A stretch of DNA of 64,000 nucleotides from Flavobacterium bizetiae (GTDB lineage: Bacteria; Bacteroidota; Bacteroidia; Flavobacteriales; Flavobacteriaceae). Both the position numbers and the translations under genes were made by a program. This document shows positions 25,317 to 33,985 of the stretch, piece by piece (position 1 is the stretch's first letter; each line of letters starts with the position of its first letter). The stretch is taken from positions 1-64,000 of the forward strand of contig NZ_CADCSU010000097.1 of NCBI RefSeq assembly GCF_902804475.1. The letters run 5' to 3'. A model generated the notes under the pieces. The model made no database searches. It saw nothing but the letters and a program-made list of their open reading frames with translations, and had not been told where the DNA came from.

Positions 25317-26617
25317 AAACAATCGATTATATCCCAACCTCAAAAATAGAAAGAGCCAGTAAGTTGGTACAAACCGGTGCAAAAATAGGGGTAAACTATG
25401 TAAAGCATTATGCCGAAAAAATAGTAAATCCTGATTTAACACGCGATAAATTGAATGAAAACAACGCTGAGGATATTTACGACGGACTAAAAAGTCTGAA
25501 AGGCAGCGCGCTAAAAGTAGCCCAAATGCTAAGCATGGACAAAAACTTTTTGCCGCAGGCGTATGTTGAGAAATTTTCGTTATCGCAATTTTCTGTTCCG
25601 CCACTTTCAGCGCCATTGGTTTTAAAAACATTCAAGACTAATTTTGGTAAAACGCCTTATGAAATCTTCGACGAGTTCAATGCCAATTCTGTAAATGCGG
25701 CCAGTATTGGTCAGGTACATTTGGCAGTAAAAGACGGCAAAAAGTTAGCCGTTAAAATTCAGTATCCCGGAGTGGCCAATAGTATTTCGTCAGATTTGGC
25801 TTTGGTAAAACCCATCGCGATCAGAATGTTTAATCTTCAGGGAAAAGACTCTGATAAATATTTTAAAGAAGTCGAAGATAAACTGATCGAAGAAACCAAT
25901 TATTTACTTGAGTTGCAGCAAAGTCAGGAAGTTGTCGAAGCTTGCAGCAAAATCGAAAACATACTTTTTCCGCGTTATTATCCTGAGTTTTCTTCAGAGA
26001 AAATCATCACAATGGATTGGATGACTGGAATTCATCTTTCTGAATTCACGGCAATAAATACAGATAAAGCAGTTGGTGATCAGTTAGGTCAGGCACTTTG
26101 GGATTTTTACATGTATCAAATTCATGTTCTTAGAAAAGTTCATGCCGATCCGCATCCCGGAAACTTTTTGGTCGACGATCAAAACAATCTGATTGCACTA
26201 GATTTTGGTTGTATGAAAAAAATTCCCGAAGAGTTTTATGTGCCGTATTTTGAGTTAATCAATAAAAACGTAATCACAGATAAAGCACTTTTCAATCAGA
26301 AGTTGTTCGAATTAGAAATTCTTCGTCCGGATGATTCACCGTCAGAGATTGAATATTTTACTGAGATGTTTCATGATTTGCTATCACTTTTTACGAAACC
26401 ATTTCAAAACGAAACTTTCGATTTTGCCGATGAGACTTTCTTTGACAGCATTGCCAAATTAGGCGAACGTTTCTCCAACGATACCAACCTTAAAAAAATG
26501 AACGGAAATCGTGGTTCTAAACACTTTATTTACATGAACCGTACTTTCTTTGGTTTGTATAATTTAATGTTTGATTTGAAAGCGAAGATTGTCGTTTCGA
26601 ACTATATAAAGTATTAG
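25313..26617 (+). CDS. ABC1/AarF/COQ8-family atypical kinase
   Basis: This 434-residue UbiB-type protein-kinase-like fold carries ALKVAQMLSMD where the family has KxGQ; the Gly is replaced by Ala. It also has the Ala-rich loop NAASIGQVHLA, AVKIQYPGV with the ATP-contacting Lys, HADPHPGNFLV as catalytic loop and ALDFG. These resemble mitochondrial COQ8 (ADCK3) more than E. coli UbiB. Bacteroidetes use menaquinone, so a ubiquinone role is unlikely. It is cotranscribed with the TetR-like gene. Confidence 0.9.
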   Translation: MKTIDYIPTSKIERASKLVQTGAKIGVNYVKHYAEKIVNPDLTRDKLNENNAEDIYDGLKSLKGSALKVAQMLSMDKNFLPQAYVEKFSLSQFSVPPLSAPLVLKTFKTNFGKTPYEIFDEFNANSVNAASIGQVHLAVKDGKKLAVKIQYPGVANSISSDLALVKPIAIRMFNLQGKDSDKYFKEVEDKLIEETNYLLELQQSQEVVEACSKIENILFPRYYPEFSSEKIITMDWMTGIHLSEFTAINTDKAVGDQLGQALWDFYMYQIHVLRKVHADPHPGNFLVDDQNNLIALDFGCMKKIPEEFYVPYFELINKNVITDKALFNQKLFELEILRPDDSPSEIEYFTEMFHDLLSLFTKPFQNETFDFADETFFDSIAKLGERFSNDTNLKKMNGNRGSKHFIYMNRTFFGLYNLMFDLKAKIVVSNYIKY

Positions 26618-26663
26618 GAGTTAAAACAGCACTCCGATGATAAAAAAATTAAACATTCAATAA

Positions 26664-27347
26664 ATGAGAAATATTCTAATTATCGGAGGAAGTAAAGGCA
26701 TCGGAAGTGCTGTTTTATTGCAACAACTCGAAACCAATCGGGTATATAATATCAGTAGGAGTGCGCCGGAACTTACGCATCCTAATCTTACTCATTTTGG
26801 TTTAGATGTATTAAAGGATGAACTTCCTGACATAGTCGAAATAGATTCTTTGGTCTATTGTCCAGGCTCTATTACCCTAAAACCCATCTCGAATTTAAGT
26901 GTTGATGATTTTAGAAATGATTTCGAAATCAATGTCATTGGCGCTGTAAAAGCAATTCAGAAATATTTGGCTGTTTTAAAAAAAGGTGATGAACCTTCAA
27001 TCGTTTTATTCAGTACCGTTGCCGTAAAATTAGGAATGCCTTTTCATGCCAGTATTGCAACAGCAAAAGCGGGTGTCGAAGGTTTGACAAAATCACTCGG
27101 GGCTGAATTGGCTTCTTTAGTTCGTGTCAATGCCATTGCGCCTACTATAACCGAGACATCTCTTTCGGCTTCGATTTTACGAAACGATCGCATGAAAGAA
27201 AACATGATCGACCGCCATCCTCTAAAAAGCTATTTAAAACCTCAGGAAGTTGCTAATATGGTAGATTTTCTGATTTCTGAAAAAGCGAATTCTATTTCAG
27301 GTCAAATTTTTGAAATGGATTATGGATTGGTGACTTTTAAAATCTAG
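26664..27347 (+). CDS. SDR-like protein lacking the catalytic Tyr
   Basis: This 227-residue classical SDR fold has the cofactor loop GGSKGIGSA (residues 8-16), YCPGS in place of NNAG (65-69), and Ser117. The YxxxK motif reads IATAK (131-135), so Lys135 remains but the catalytic Tyr is Ile. The rest (GVEGLTKSLGAELASLVRV, NAIAPT) is well conserved. Related SDR-like proteins are found beside photolyase genes. It may bind NAD(P) without acting as a normal dehydrogenase. Neighbour spacing suggests one operon with the genes before and after it. Confidence 0.85.
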   Translation: MRNILIIGGSKGIGSAVLLQQLETNRVYNISRSAPELTHPNLTHFGLDVLKDELPDIVEIDSLVYCPGSITLKPISNLSVDDFRNDFEINVIGAVKAIQKYLAVLKKGDEPSIVLFSTVAVKLGMPFHASIATAKAGVEGLTKSLGAELASLVRVNAIAPTITETSLSASILRNDRMKENMIDRHPLKSYLKPQEVANMVDFLISEKANSISGQIFEMDYGLVTFKI

Positions 27348-27352
27348 ACACT

Positions 27353-28771
27353 ATGAAGATCCTCTTAACAGGTGCAACAGGTTACATTGGCAAACGTCTT
27401 TTGCCCATTTTAGTAGCGCAAGGACATCAGGTTATTTGTTGTGTAAGAGATAAAAATAGATTTTATATACCAGAAGATTTTCAGCAAAAAGTGCAGGTTA
27501 TCGAAGTTGATTTTTTAGAAAAAGAAACTTTAGAGGCAATTCCTTCAGATATTGATGCCGCTTTTTACCTTATTCATTCCATGTCCGGTTCTGATACCAA
27601 TTATGATGAACTCGAAAGTATTTCGGCGACTAATTTTATCGAAAGAATAAATGAGACAGAAGCACAGCAAATCCTCTATTTAAGCGGAATCGTAAATGAT
27701 AAATCACTTTCTAAACATTTGGCGTCCCGCAAAAATGTAGAAAGTATTTTAGCGAAATCAAAAGTAGAGCTTACCACTTTAAGGGCCGGAATCATTGTAG
27801 GATCGGGGAGTGCATCTTTCGAAATTATTCGGGATCTGGTCAATAAACTTCCGGTAATGATTACGCCTAAATGGCTCAATACAAAATGCCAGCCTATTGC
27901 GATAAACGATGTTTTAGAGTTTTTGTCAAAATCACTTTTAAATCCCGTTACTTACAATGAGAGTTTTGATATTGGCGGCCCGGACATCCTTACTTACAAA
28001 GAAATGTTATTGTCTTTCGCCGAAGCAAAAAAACTCAAACGGTACATTTTTACCATTCCGATCATGACACCAAAATTGTCGTCGTATTGGCTTTATTTTG
28101 TTACTTCGACTTCGTATAAACTGGCGTCAGCTTTAGTGAGCAGCATGAAAGTCGAAGTTATTTGTAACGATCATCGCATCAACGAACTTTTAAGTGTAAA
28201 ACCAATGACTTACAAGCAAGCACTTTCGAGGGCATTGATAAAAGTAGAAGAAGATAAAGTAGCTTCAAGTTGGAAAGATTCTTTGATTAGCGGACGTTTT
28301 ACTCGCAACATTTCAAAACATTTAAAAGTTCCAAAAAAAGATTGCTACATCGATCGCAGAAAAAAAGAAATTGAAAACCGCGAATATACTATTGATCGAA
28401 TTTGGTCTATTGGTGGTGAAACCGGTTGGTATTATGGCGATTGGCTATGGAGTTTACGTGGCTTTATCGATAAACTATTCGGCGGAGTAGGTTCTCGCCG
28501 TGGCCGAACCAATAAACATGATATACATTCCGGAGATGCGTTAGACTTTTGGCGTGTTTTGTACGCTAACAAGCAAGAAGGGAAATTAATTCTATACGCC
28601 GAAATGAAATTACCCGGTGAAGCCTGGTTAGAATTCAAGATCATTCATAATACGTTATATCAGGCAGCAACCTTTAAGCCCAAAGGTATTTTAGGAAAAT
28701 TGTACTGGTACTCCGTTTTGCCGTTTCATGGTTTTATCTTCAACGGAATGCTTAATAAATTGATTAAGTAG
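27353..28771 (+). CDS. NAD(P)-binding SDR-like protein with DUF2867 C-terminal domain
   Basis: This 472-residue protein has an N-terminal extended-SDR domain (LLTGATGYIGKRLLPIL, residues 3-19; about 1-290) and a C-terminal DUF2867-type domain from about 320 to 472. The latter contains RIWSIGGETGWYYGDWLW, GDALDFWRVLYA and MKLPGEAWLEFKI. It starts 6 bp after the SDR-like gene. The reaction is unknown; the genomic setting suggests stress or lipid-related chemistry. Confidence 0.88.
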   Translation: MKILLTGATGYIGKRLLPILVAQGHQVICCVRDKNRFYIPEDFQQKVQVIEVDFLEKETLEAIPSDIDAAFYLIHSMSGSDTNYDELESISATNFIERINETEAQQILYLSGIVNDKSLSKHLASRKNVESILAKSKVELTTLRAGIIVGSGSASFEIIRDLVNKLPVMITPKWLNTKCQPIAINDVLEFLSKSLLNPVTYNESFDIGGPDILTYKEMLLSFAEAKKLKRYIFTIPIMTPKLSSYWLYFVTSTSYKLASALVSSMKVEVICNDHRINELLSVKPMTYKQALSRALIKVEEDKVASSWKDSLISGRFTRNISKHLKVPKKDCYIDRRKKEIENREYTIDRIWSIGGETGWYYGDWLWSLRGFIDKLFGGVGSRRGRTNKHDIHSGDALDFWRVLYANKQEGKLILYAEMKLPGEAWLEFKIIHNTLYQAATFKPKGILGKLYWYSVLPFHGFIFNGMLNKLIK

Positions 28772-29091
28772 GTTTAGGACGCATATGGCACGCGGATGAC
28801 ACGGATTCGCTTCGCGAAAACACGGATTAATACGGATTTTATTATTTACTTACAAAGCGTACTCGCAATCTTGTCCTCCTGACGGAGGAAGGATCACACT
28901 CGTAACTCGACAAAGATTGAGCGGTATAAATTTTTCTTTATTAAAATAACAAACCCGACAGGTTTTTTAAACCTGCCGGGTTTACTTTTAGGAATGGAAT
29001 TTCTAGTGTGATCCTTCGTTTCTCAGGATGACAAAATTGTGGTTAAACGTTTCGAAAAACATTGGAATTTGGGATTTAAATTTTTGGAATT
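28772..29091. repeat. Composite intergenic repeat block, no gene
   Basis: This 320-bp stretch lies between converging genes. It contains three ACGGATT repeats (about 28800-28840) with a TTCGC/GCGAA hairpin. A 30-bp imperfect inverted repeat follows (28871-28900 with 29005-29034, 25 of 30 matching, inner ends AAGGATCACACT). Inside it is a terminator-like hairpin (28951-28983). AATTTGGGATTTAAA-type sequence fills 29065-29091. It looks like repeats inserted next to each other. Confidence 0.75.
28951..28983. terminator. Bidirectional terminator-like hairpin
   Basis: AAACCCGACAGGTTT pairs with AAACCTGCCGGGTTT with one mismatch. It sits between converging genes and could stop both, although the flanking T tracts are short. 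It may equally be a repeat unit. Confidence 0.55.
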
Positions 29092-30387
29092 TTATTTAAT
29101 TATTCCCGCCTTATAAGTTGCAATTGCGCGATCTCTTGCAAAAGCGTGATCGACCATTGGTTCGTTATATCCCAAATCAAATTCAGGAATCCATTTGCGG
29201 ATGTAGATTGCTTTTTCGTCGAATTTCTTTTGTTGAATTTCGGGATTAAAAACCCTGAAATAGGGCGCGGCATCACAACCTGTTCCTGCTGCCCATTGCC
29301 AGTTTCCTACGTTTGATGCTAATTCGAAATCTAGTAATTTCTCGGCAAAATAAGCTTCGCCCCATTGCCAGTTGATCAATAAATGTTTGCACAAGAAACT
29401 TGCAACAACCATACGCACACGATTGTGCATGTATCCGGTTTCGTTAAGTTGGCGCATTCCGGCGTCGACCATTGGGTAACCGGTAGTTCCGGAACACCAG
29501 CGCTTAAAATCATCTTCGTTATTACGCCATTGAATTCCGTCGTAAGCTGACTTAAAATTGTGATTGACACAATTAGGAAAGCTAAACAGGATCTGGATAA
29601 AAAACTCTCTCCAGATTAATTCGCTTAAAAAAGTTTGGTTTTTCTTATTCGCCCAATTGACTAATTTTCGAATACTCACAGTCCCAAAACGTAAATGTGG
29701 CGAAAGATAGGATGTGCCATCTAAAGCAGGAAAGTCGCGTATTTCTTTATAATTGCCAATTTGAGTTAAGTTGTGCGGAAGCACTTTTATGGTACTTCTT
29801 TCAAAACCAATTTGAGGCAATTCAGGAAACTTGAAATTGTTTTTGGCAAAATTTACAAGCACAGGTTTTGTATCATATTCCAGAGCCTGACCTGAAAGAT
29901 GGTATTTTTCGAGCCATTTGTTTTTGTATGGCGTATAAATCGTGTACGGAAGTCCATCAGCTTTTGTGATTTCTTTTTCTTCGAAGATTACATGATCTTT
30001 GAATGAAGTGACTTTGATATTATTTTGTTGTAATAAGTCGACAATGGCCATGTCGCGTTTTATGGCGTATGGTTCATAATCTTTATTAAAGAAAACGGTT
30101 TGAATGTCGAATTCTTCTGTGAGTGATTTCCAAACGTCGAAAGTTTTTCCTTTTTTGATTAGGATGGAAGAATCGATTGTATTTAATTCTTCGTTTATTT
30201 TTTGAAGTGAATCGTAGATAAAACTAACACGTGCATCATCTTTAGGAAGATTCTCTAAGATATCTTCGTCGAAAATAAATAACGGAATTACCGGAAAATC
30301 AGATTGCAGGGCATTGAATAACCCGATATTATCATCAAGACGTAAATCACGTCGAAACCAGAAAAAGGTTGCTTTTTGTTTTGTCAT
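29092..30387 (-). CDS. phr: Cryptochrome/DNA photolyase family protein
   Basis: This 431-residue protein has an N-terminal antenna domain with FFWFRRDLRLDDN and a C-terminal FAD-binding domain. The latter carries TGYPMVDAGMRQLNETGYMHNRVRMVVASFL and the NWQWAAGTGCDAAPYFRVFNP block, which are diagnostic of class I CPD photolyases and relatives. It should repair UV-induced pyrimidine dimers with blue light. I use the ATG at 30387; a GTG start 24 bp upstream lies inside an inverted repeat. It belongs to the minus-strand carotenoid operon region. Confidence 0.92.
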   Translation of the reverse strand: MTKQKATFFWFRRDLRLDDNIGLFNALQSDFPVIPLFIFDEDILENLPKDDARVSFIYDSLQKINEELNTIDSSILIKKGKTFDVWKSLTEEFDIQTVFFNKDYEPYAIKRDMAIVDLLQQNNIKVTSFKDHVIFEEKEITKADGLPYTIYTPYKNKWLEKYHLSGQALEYDTKPVLVNFAKNNFKFPELPQIGFERSTIKVLPHNLTQIGNYKEIRDFPALDGTSYLSPHLRFGTVSIRKLVNWANKKNQTFLSELIWREFFIQILFSFPNCVNHNFKSAYDGIQWRNNEDDFKRWCSGTTGYPMVDAGMRQLNETGYMHNRVRMVVASFLCKHLLINWQWGEAYFAEKLLDFELASNVGNWQWAAGTGCDAAPYFRVFNPEIQQKKFDEKAIYIRKWIPEFDLGYNEPMVDHAFARDRAIATYKAGIIK

Positions 30388-30406
30388 TATAATGGATTCT
30401 GTTTTT

Positions 30407-30466
30407 GCCACAGATTAAAAGATTTTTAAAGGATTTCTTAATCTGTTTAATCTTTTAATCTGTGGC
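30407..30466. repeat. 18-bp perfect inverted repeat, CCACAGATTAAAAGATT family
   Basis: GCCACAGATTAAAAGATT (30407-30424) is exactly complemented by 30449-30466, with a 24-base loop. It occupies the spacer between the SRPBCC gene and photolyase. A degenerate second copy lies at 52460-52516. Confidence 0.85.
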
Positions 30467-30481
30467 GAAATATTTTTATAA

Positions 30482-30946
30482 TTATGCTTTTGAATTGAAT
30501 ATTTCTTCGATTTTTTTGTGACGATATTCGAAAATGGATTTTAGTTTATTTTTGACCATTATTTTATTGGCGAGTTGTCCTAAGATACCAAAGGGTAAAG
30601 CATAATGTACCACGTCGGTCATTTTTGTACCGTTTTCTGTGGATTCAAAAAAATGTTTGTGATGCCATAGAGCATAGGGACCAAAACGTTGTTCGTCTAC
30701 AAAATATTGGTTTTCTGAAGAAACGGTTATAATCGTCATCCAGTTGATAGTAATGCCCAAAAGTGGTTTTAAAGTATAGGTAATCACTTGTCCGGGATAC
30801 ATGCGTTTGCCATCGAAATCCTGAATAACGAAACTCATATCGTCGGGTGTGATCGTTTTAAGGTTTTGCGGACTCGAGAAAAAGTCCCAACATTTTTCGA
30901 TACTCGCGTTTAAGTGTTGTACGGTTTCTAGTTTATATACTTTCAT
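30482..30946 (-). CDS. SRPBCC-family lipid-binding-like protein
   Basis: This 154-residue protein starts with VQHLNASIEKCWDFFSSPQNLKTITP, the START/SRPBCC entry, and ends with the long C-terminal helix expected for the fold. A hydrophobic ligand is likely. The family members in such clusters are often named cell-division inhibitor-like. It lies between crtZ and photolyase. No enzymatic residues can be named. Confidence 0.85.
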   Translation of the reverse strand: MKVYKLETVQHLNASIEKCWDFFSSPQNLKTITPDDMSFVIQDFDGKRMYPGQVITYTLKPLLGITINWMTIITVSSENQYFVDEQRFGPYALWHHKHFFESTENGTKMTDVVHYALPFGILGQLANKIMVKNKLKSIFEYRHKKIEEIFNSKA

Positions 30947-30980
30947 AAAATCGATTATTACAGCCGGTTCTAAGATGCGT

Positions 30981-31063
30981 TTGCGTTAGGGATTGCAGTG
31001 GAGCTCTCCCGATTTTTCATCGGGAAGCGGGAACGGAAAGCCCGACCCTTGGGTAACGCCCAA
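30981..31063 (+). repeat. GCGTTAGGGAT...AACGCC dispersed repeat, copy B
   Basis: Starts TTGCGTTAGGGAT and ends GGAAAGCCCGACCCTTGGG then TAACGCCCAAA. The interior holds a TCCCGAT/ATCGGGA hairpin that differs from copies A and C. It lies in the spacer between crtZ and the SRPBCC gene, opposite to their transcription. Confidence 0.8.
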
Positions 31064-31069
31064 ATAATG

Positions 31070-31510
31070 CTACATTTTATAATATTTAAAGGGCACGAAT
31101 AACATTCCGAAACATTCGCCGTGTTCTTTTCCTAAATGTTTGTGGTGAATTTTGTGCGCTTTTCGTAAACCAATCAGGTATTTATTTTTGGTGTTTTTGA
31201 ACCATTTAAAGCGTTGGTGAATTAAAACGTCGTGAATTAAAAAGTAACAAGCGCCGTAAGTCGTGACTCCGCAAGCGATGAAAAACAAATAATTGAATCC
31301 GCCCTGAACGCCAAAATAAAAAAGCACAATACTTGGAATGGCAAATATGACGAAGAAAATGTCGTTGCGCTCAAATGTATGTTCGTATTTGGGTTGGTGG
31401 TGATCTGCGTGAAAATACCACATAAGTCCGTGCATGATGTATTTGTGCGTAAGCCAGGTTACACATTCCATGAAGAGAAAAACGCCTAAAAAGATTAAAA
31501 AAGAAATCAT
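31070..31510 (-). CDS. crtZ: Beta-carotene hydroxylase (fatty acid hydroxylase superfamily)
   Basis: This 146-residue integral membrane di-iron protein has four His clusters: HKYIMH (about 22-27), HADHH (33-37... family HX2HH), HDVLIH (about 93-98) and HKIHHKH (about 119-125). The clusters and length fit CrtZ. It adds 3-hydroxyl groups to beta-carotene rings to make zeaxanthin. It follows crtB and crtI in order; a lycopene cyclase gene is not in this cluster, so the pathway must be completed elsewhere. Confidence 0.9.
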   Translation of the reverse strand: MISFLIFLGVFLFMECVTWLTHKYIMHGLMWYFHADHHQPKYEHTFERNDIFFVIFAIPSIVLFYFGVQGGFNYLFFIACGVTTYGACYFLIHDVLIHQRFKWFKNTKNKYLIGLRKAHKIHHKHLGKEHGECFGMLFVPFKYYKM

Positions 31511-31539
31511 TTTTTATGTTTTGAATTATTATGATAATC

Positions 31540-31625
31540 GTTTGTTCTTGAGGAATCTTACTATCGTAAGACGTAAAGTTTGATTTAGCAAATTCGGTTG
31601 CTTCGTTCCTCGCAATGACAAAACA
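31540..31625. repeat. Degenerate inverted-repeat element in the crtB-crtZ spacer
   Basis: Fragments such as GTTCTTGAGGAATCTTAC and GCTTCGTTCCTCGCAATGAC are inversely related and resemble the ends of the element at 28871-29034 (CTTCGTTTCTCAGGATGAC). The match is partial. The spacer here is 127 bp within an otherwise tight operon. Confidence 0.5.
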
Positions 31626-31637
31626 TTGCGGGTAAAT

Positions 31638-32477
31638 CTAAACCAACTTTAACTTGTAAGTTACAAAAGATTGCGCTAAAAGCCCGGCTTTGGTGTAATT
31701 TGAAACTCTGATTCTTGAACTTCCAATTTCGTAATACGGGGTGTTTTTTAGTTTTTTTAGCAGTTTTTTGTAATACACGTATGCAGTGTAAACGCCAAAT
31801 TGTGCTTCGATAGGTAATTTTACAATTCCCTGATAAGCAACTCTAAAATCTTCTTCGATCTCGTTGATGATAGTGGTTTTGGCATTTTCGTCGAAAGAAT
31901 TAAGATCTACTCCCGGAAAATAATTTCGGTTTAAAACCAAATTATCGTCTTTGAGATCTCTCAGGAAATTGACTTTCTGAAAGGCCGATCCTAATCGCAT
32001 AGCTTCGTTTTTGAGTTGCTCGTATTTGTGCTCGTTTCCTTTTACGAAAACTTTGAGACACATTAAACCCACAACATCGGCAGAACCGTAAATATAATCT
32101 TCGTATTCGGTTTGAGAGTTGTATGTAGATTTGATGAGGTCTAGTTTCATGCTTTTTAGAAATGCCTGAACAAGATCGTCTGTAATGTTGTATTGCTTTA
32201 CAGTATGCTGAAACGAATTGAGAATAGGATTTAGACTAATGCCATATTCTATCGATTTATAATATTCTTTCTCGAAATCATTGATGAGATTTTCTTTGTC
32301 GTAATCCTGAAATGAATCGACAATTTCGTCAGCAAAACGAACGAATCCGTAAATACTGTAAATCGCTTCGCGAATGCTTGGAGAAAGCATTTTTACCGCT
32401 AGCGAAAAAGAGGTGCTGTAGTTTTGGGTGACCAATTTGCTACATTTGAAAGAAACGGTGTCGAATAGTGATTTCAT
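31638..32477 (-). CDS. crtB: Phytoene synthase
   Basis: This 279-residue squalene/phytoene synthase fold has the first Asp-rich region FVRFADEIVDSF (about residues 45-56), YIYGSADVVGLMCLKVF and the second Asp region LGSAFQKVNFLRDLKDD. It condenses two geranylgeranyl diphosphates to phytoene at the inner membrane. It starts 3 bp after crtI, so the two are cotranscribed and probably coupled. Confidence 0.94.
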   Translation of the reverse strand: MKSLFDTVSFKCSKLVTQNYSTSFSLAVKMLSPSIREAIYSIYGFVRFADEIVDSFQDYDKENLINDFEKEYYKSIEYGISLNPILNSFQHTVKQYNITDDLVQAFLKSMKLDLIKSTYNSQTEYEDYIYGSADVVGLMCLKVFVKGNEHKYEQLKNEAMRLGSAFQKVNFLRDLKDDNLVLNRNYFPGVDLNSFDENAKTTIINEIEEDFRVAYQGIVKLPIEAQFGVYTAYVYYKKLLKKLKNTPYYEIGSSRIRVSNYTKAGLLAQSFVTYKLKLV

Positions 32478-32480
32478 TTT

Positions 32481-33947
32481 TTAAGATCTAAAAGATTTTT
32501 GAATTAACTCGGCTACTAGTTTTCCTGAAATTAAAGCAGGCGGAACACCTGGGCCAGGAACTGTTAATTGTCCTGTGAAATATAAATTACGCACTTTTTT
32601 ACTTTTCAGTTTTGGTCGTAAAAAAGCCGTTTGCAATAAGGTATTGGCCATTCCGTAAGCGTTTCCTTTGTAAGCGTTATAATCGGTTACAAAGTCATTT
32701 TTGCAGAATGATCTCTTAAAGATAATATTATTTTTAATCTCTTGTTTTGTAAGTTGCTCAAAACGAGTAATGATTTTTTCGAAATATTCTTCTCTAAGTG
32801 CTTCGCTGTCATTTATTCCGGGTGCTAAAGGAATGAGGAAAAATCCGCTTTCCTGACCTTCGGGCGCTGCAGTGTGATCTGTTTTTGATGGAAAGTTGGC
32901 GTAAAACAAAGGTGCGTCAGGCCACTTTGGTTCATCATAAATATCTGCTGCGTGTTGATTAAAATCGACATCAAAAAATAAAGCGTGATGCGAAATGTTC
33001 TCCATTTTTTTATTGAACCCAACAAAGAATAGGAGTGAAGAGGGCGCTAAAACACGACTCTCCCAATATTTCTCTGAATAGGCACGATGTTCTGTGTCTA
33101 GTAAAGTTTCGGTATGATGATAATCGGCTCCGCTTAAAATAATATCGGCTTGTATTGTTTTTCCGTTAATGACAATTGCAGTCGCGGTTTTGTTTTCTAC
33201 TATTATTTTTTCGATAGATGAATTAGTCTCAATCTTGACTCCAAGTTCGATAGCTAGTTTTTCGATGCCGCGAACAACGTCGAACATTCCGGTTTTGGGA
33301 TGCCAGGTTCCTAGGCCAAAATCGGCATAATTCATGAAATTATAAAACGAAGGTGTTTTGGTAGGTTTTGCGCCCAAAAACAAAACGGGAAATTCCAGAA
33401 TTTGTATTAGTCTTTCGTTTTTGAATTTCTTGCGAATATCTGTACTCACAGTACTAAAAAACTGATCGAGTTTTTTGGTCGTTTCGAGCGTAATTAATTC
33501 TAATGGAGAAACTCCGGGGCGGTACACCAAATCTTTAATGGCAATATCATAATTGCTTTTGGCTTGATTGATGAAAGTTTCGAGTTCGTGACCACTTCCT
33601 TTTTCTATAGTTTCAAAAGTGGTTTTTATTTCTTCGAGATTATCGTAGATCGAAATAAAATCATCTACTCCAAAATATACCCTGTACGCAGGATTTAGTT
33701 TTATAAGCTCGTAATAGTCGGTTGTTTTTTTATCAAAATCCTGAAAAAAACGTTCGAAAACATCTGGCATCCAATACCAGCTTGGTCCCATATCGAAGGT
33801 AAAACCATTTGCTTTAAACTGCCGCGCTCTGCCGCCAATGGTTTCGTTTTTTTCATAAATAGTTACTTTGTTTCCTTGCTGTGACAAGTAACATGAAGCG
33901 GCTAATGCAGAGAAGCCTGATCCTATTATTGCGATTGTTTTTTTCAT
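32481..33947 (-). CDS. crtI: Phytoene desaturase (CrtI type)
   Basis: This 488-residue FAD enzyme has an N-terminal dinucleotide fold IIGSGFSALAASCYL (residues 7-21), GGRARQFKANGFTFDMGPSWYW, and the C-terminal LYFTGQLTVPGPGVPPALISGK motif typical of CrtI. It converts phytoene to lycopene by stepwise desaturation. It lies 38 bp downstream of the CarH-like MerR gene, so the two are probably one transcript. Confidence 0.94.
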   Translation of the reverse strand: MKKTIAIIGSGFSALAASCYLSQQGNKVTIYEKNETIGGRARQFKANGFTFDMGPSWYWMPDVFERFFQDFDKKTTDYYELIKLNPAYRVYFGVDDFISIYDNLEEIKTTFETIEKGSGHELETFINQAKSNYDIAIKDLVYRPGVSPLELITLETTKKLDQFFSTVSTDIRKKFKNERLIQILEFPVLFLGAKPTKTPSFYNFMNYADFGLGTWHPKTGMFDVVRGIEKLAIELGVKIETNSSIEKIIVENKTATAIVINGKTIQADIILSGADYHHTETLLDTEHRAYSEKYWESRVLAPSSLLFFVGFNKKMENISHHALFFDVDFNQHAADIYDEPKWPDAPLFYANFPSKTDHTAAPEGQESGFFLIPLAPGINDSEALREEYFEKIITRFEQLTKQEIKNNIIFKRSFCKNDFVTDYNAYKGNAYGMANTLLQTAFLRPKLKSKKVRNLYFTGQLTVPGPGVPPALISGKLVAELIQKSFRS

Positions 33948-33985
33948 TTGTTTAACAAATGTACAAAAACTTTAAACAAAATGAA

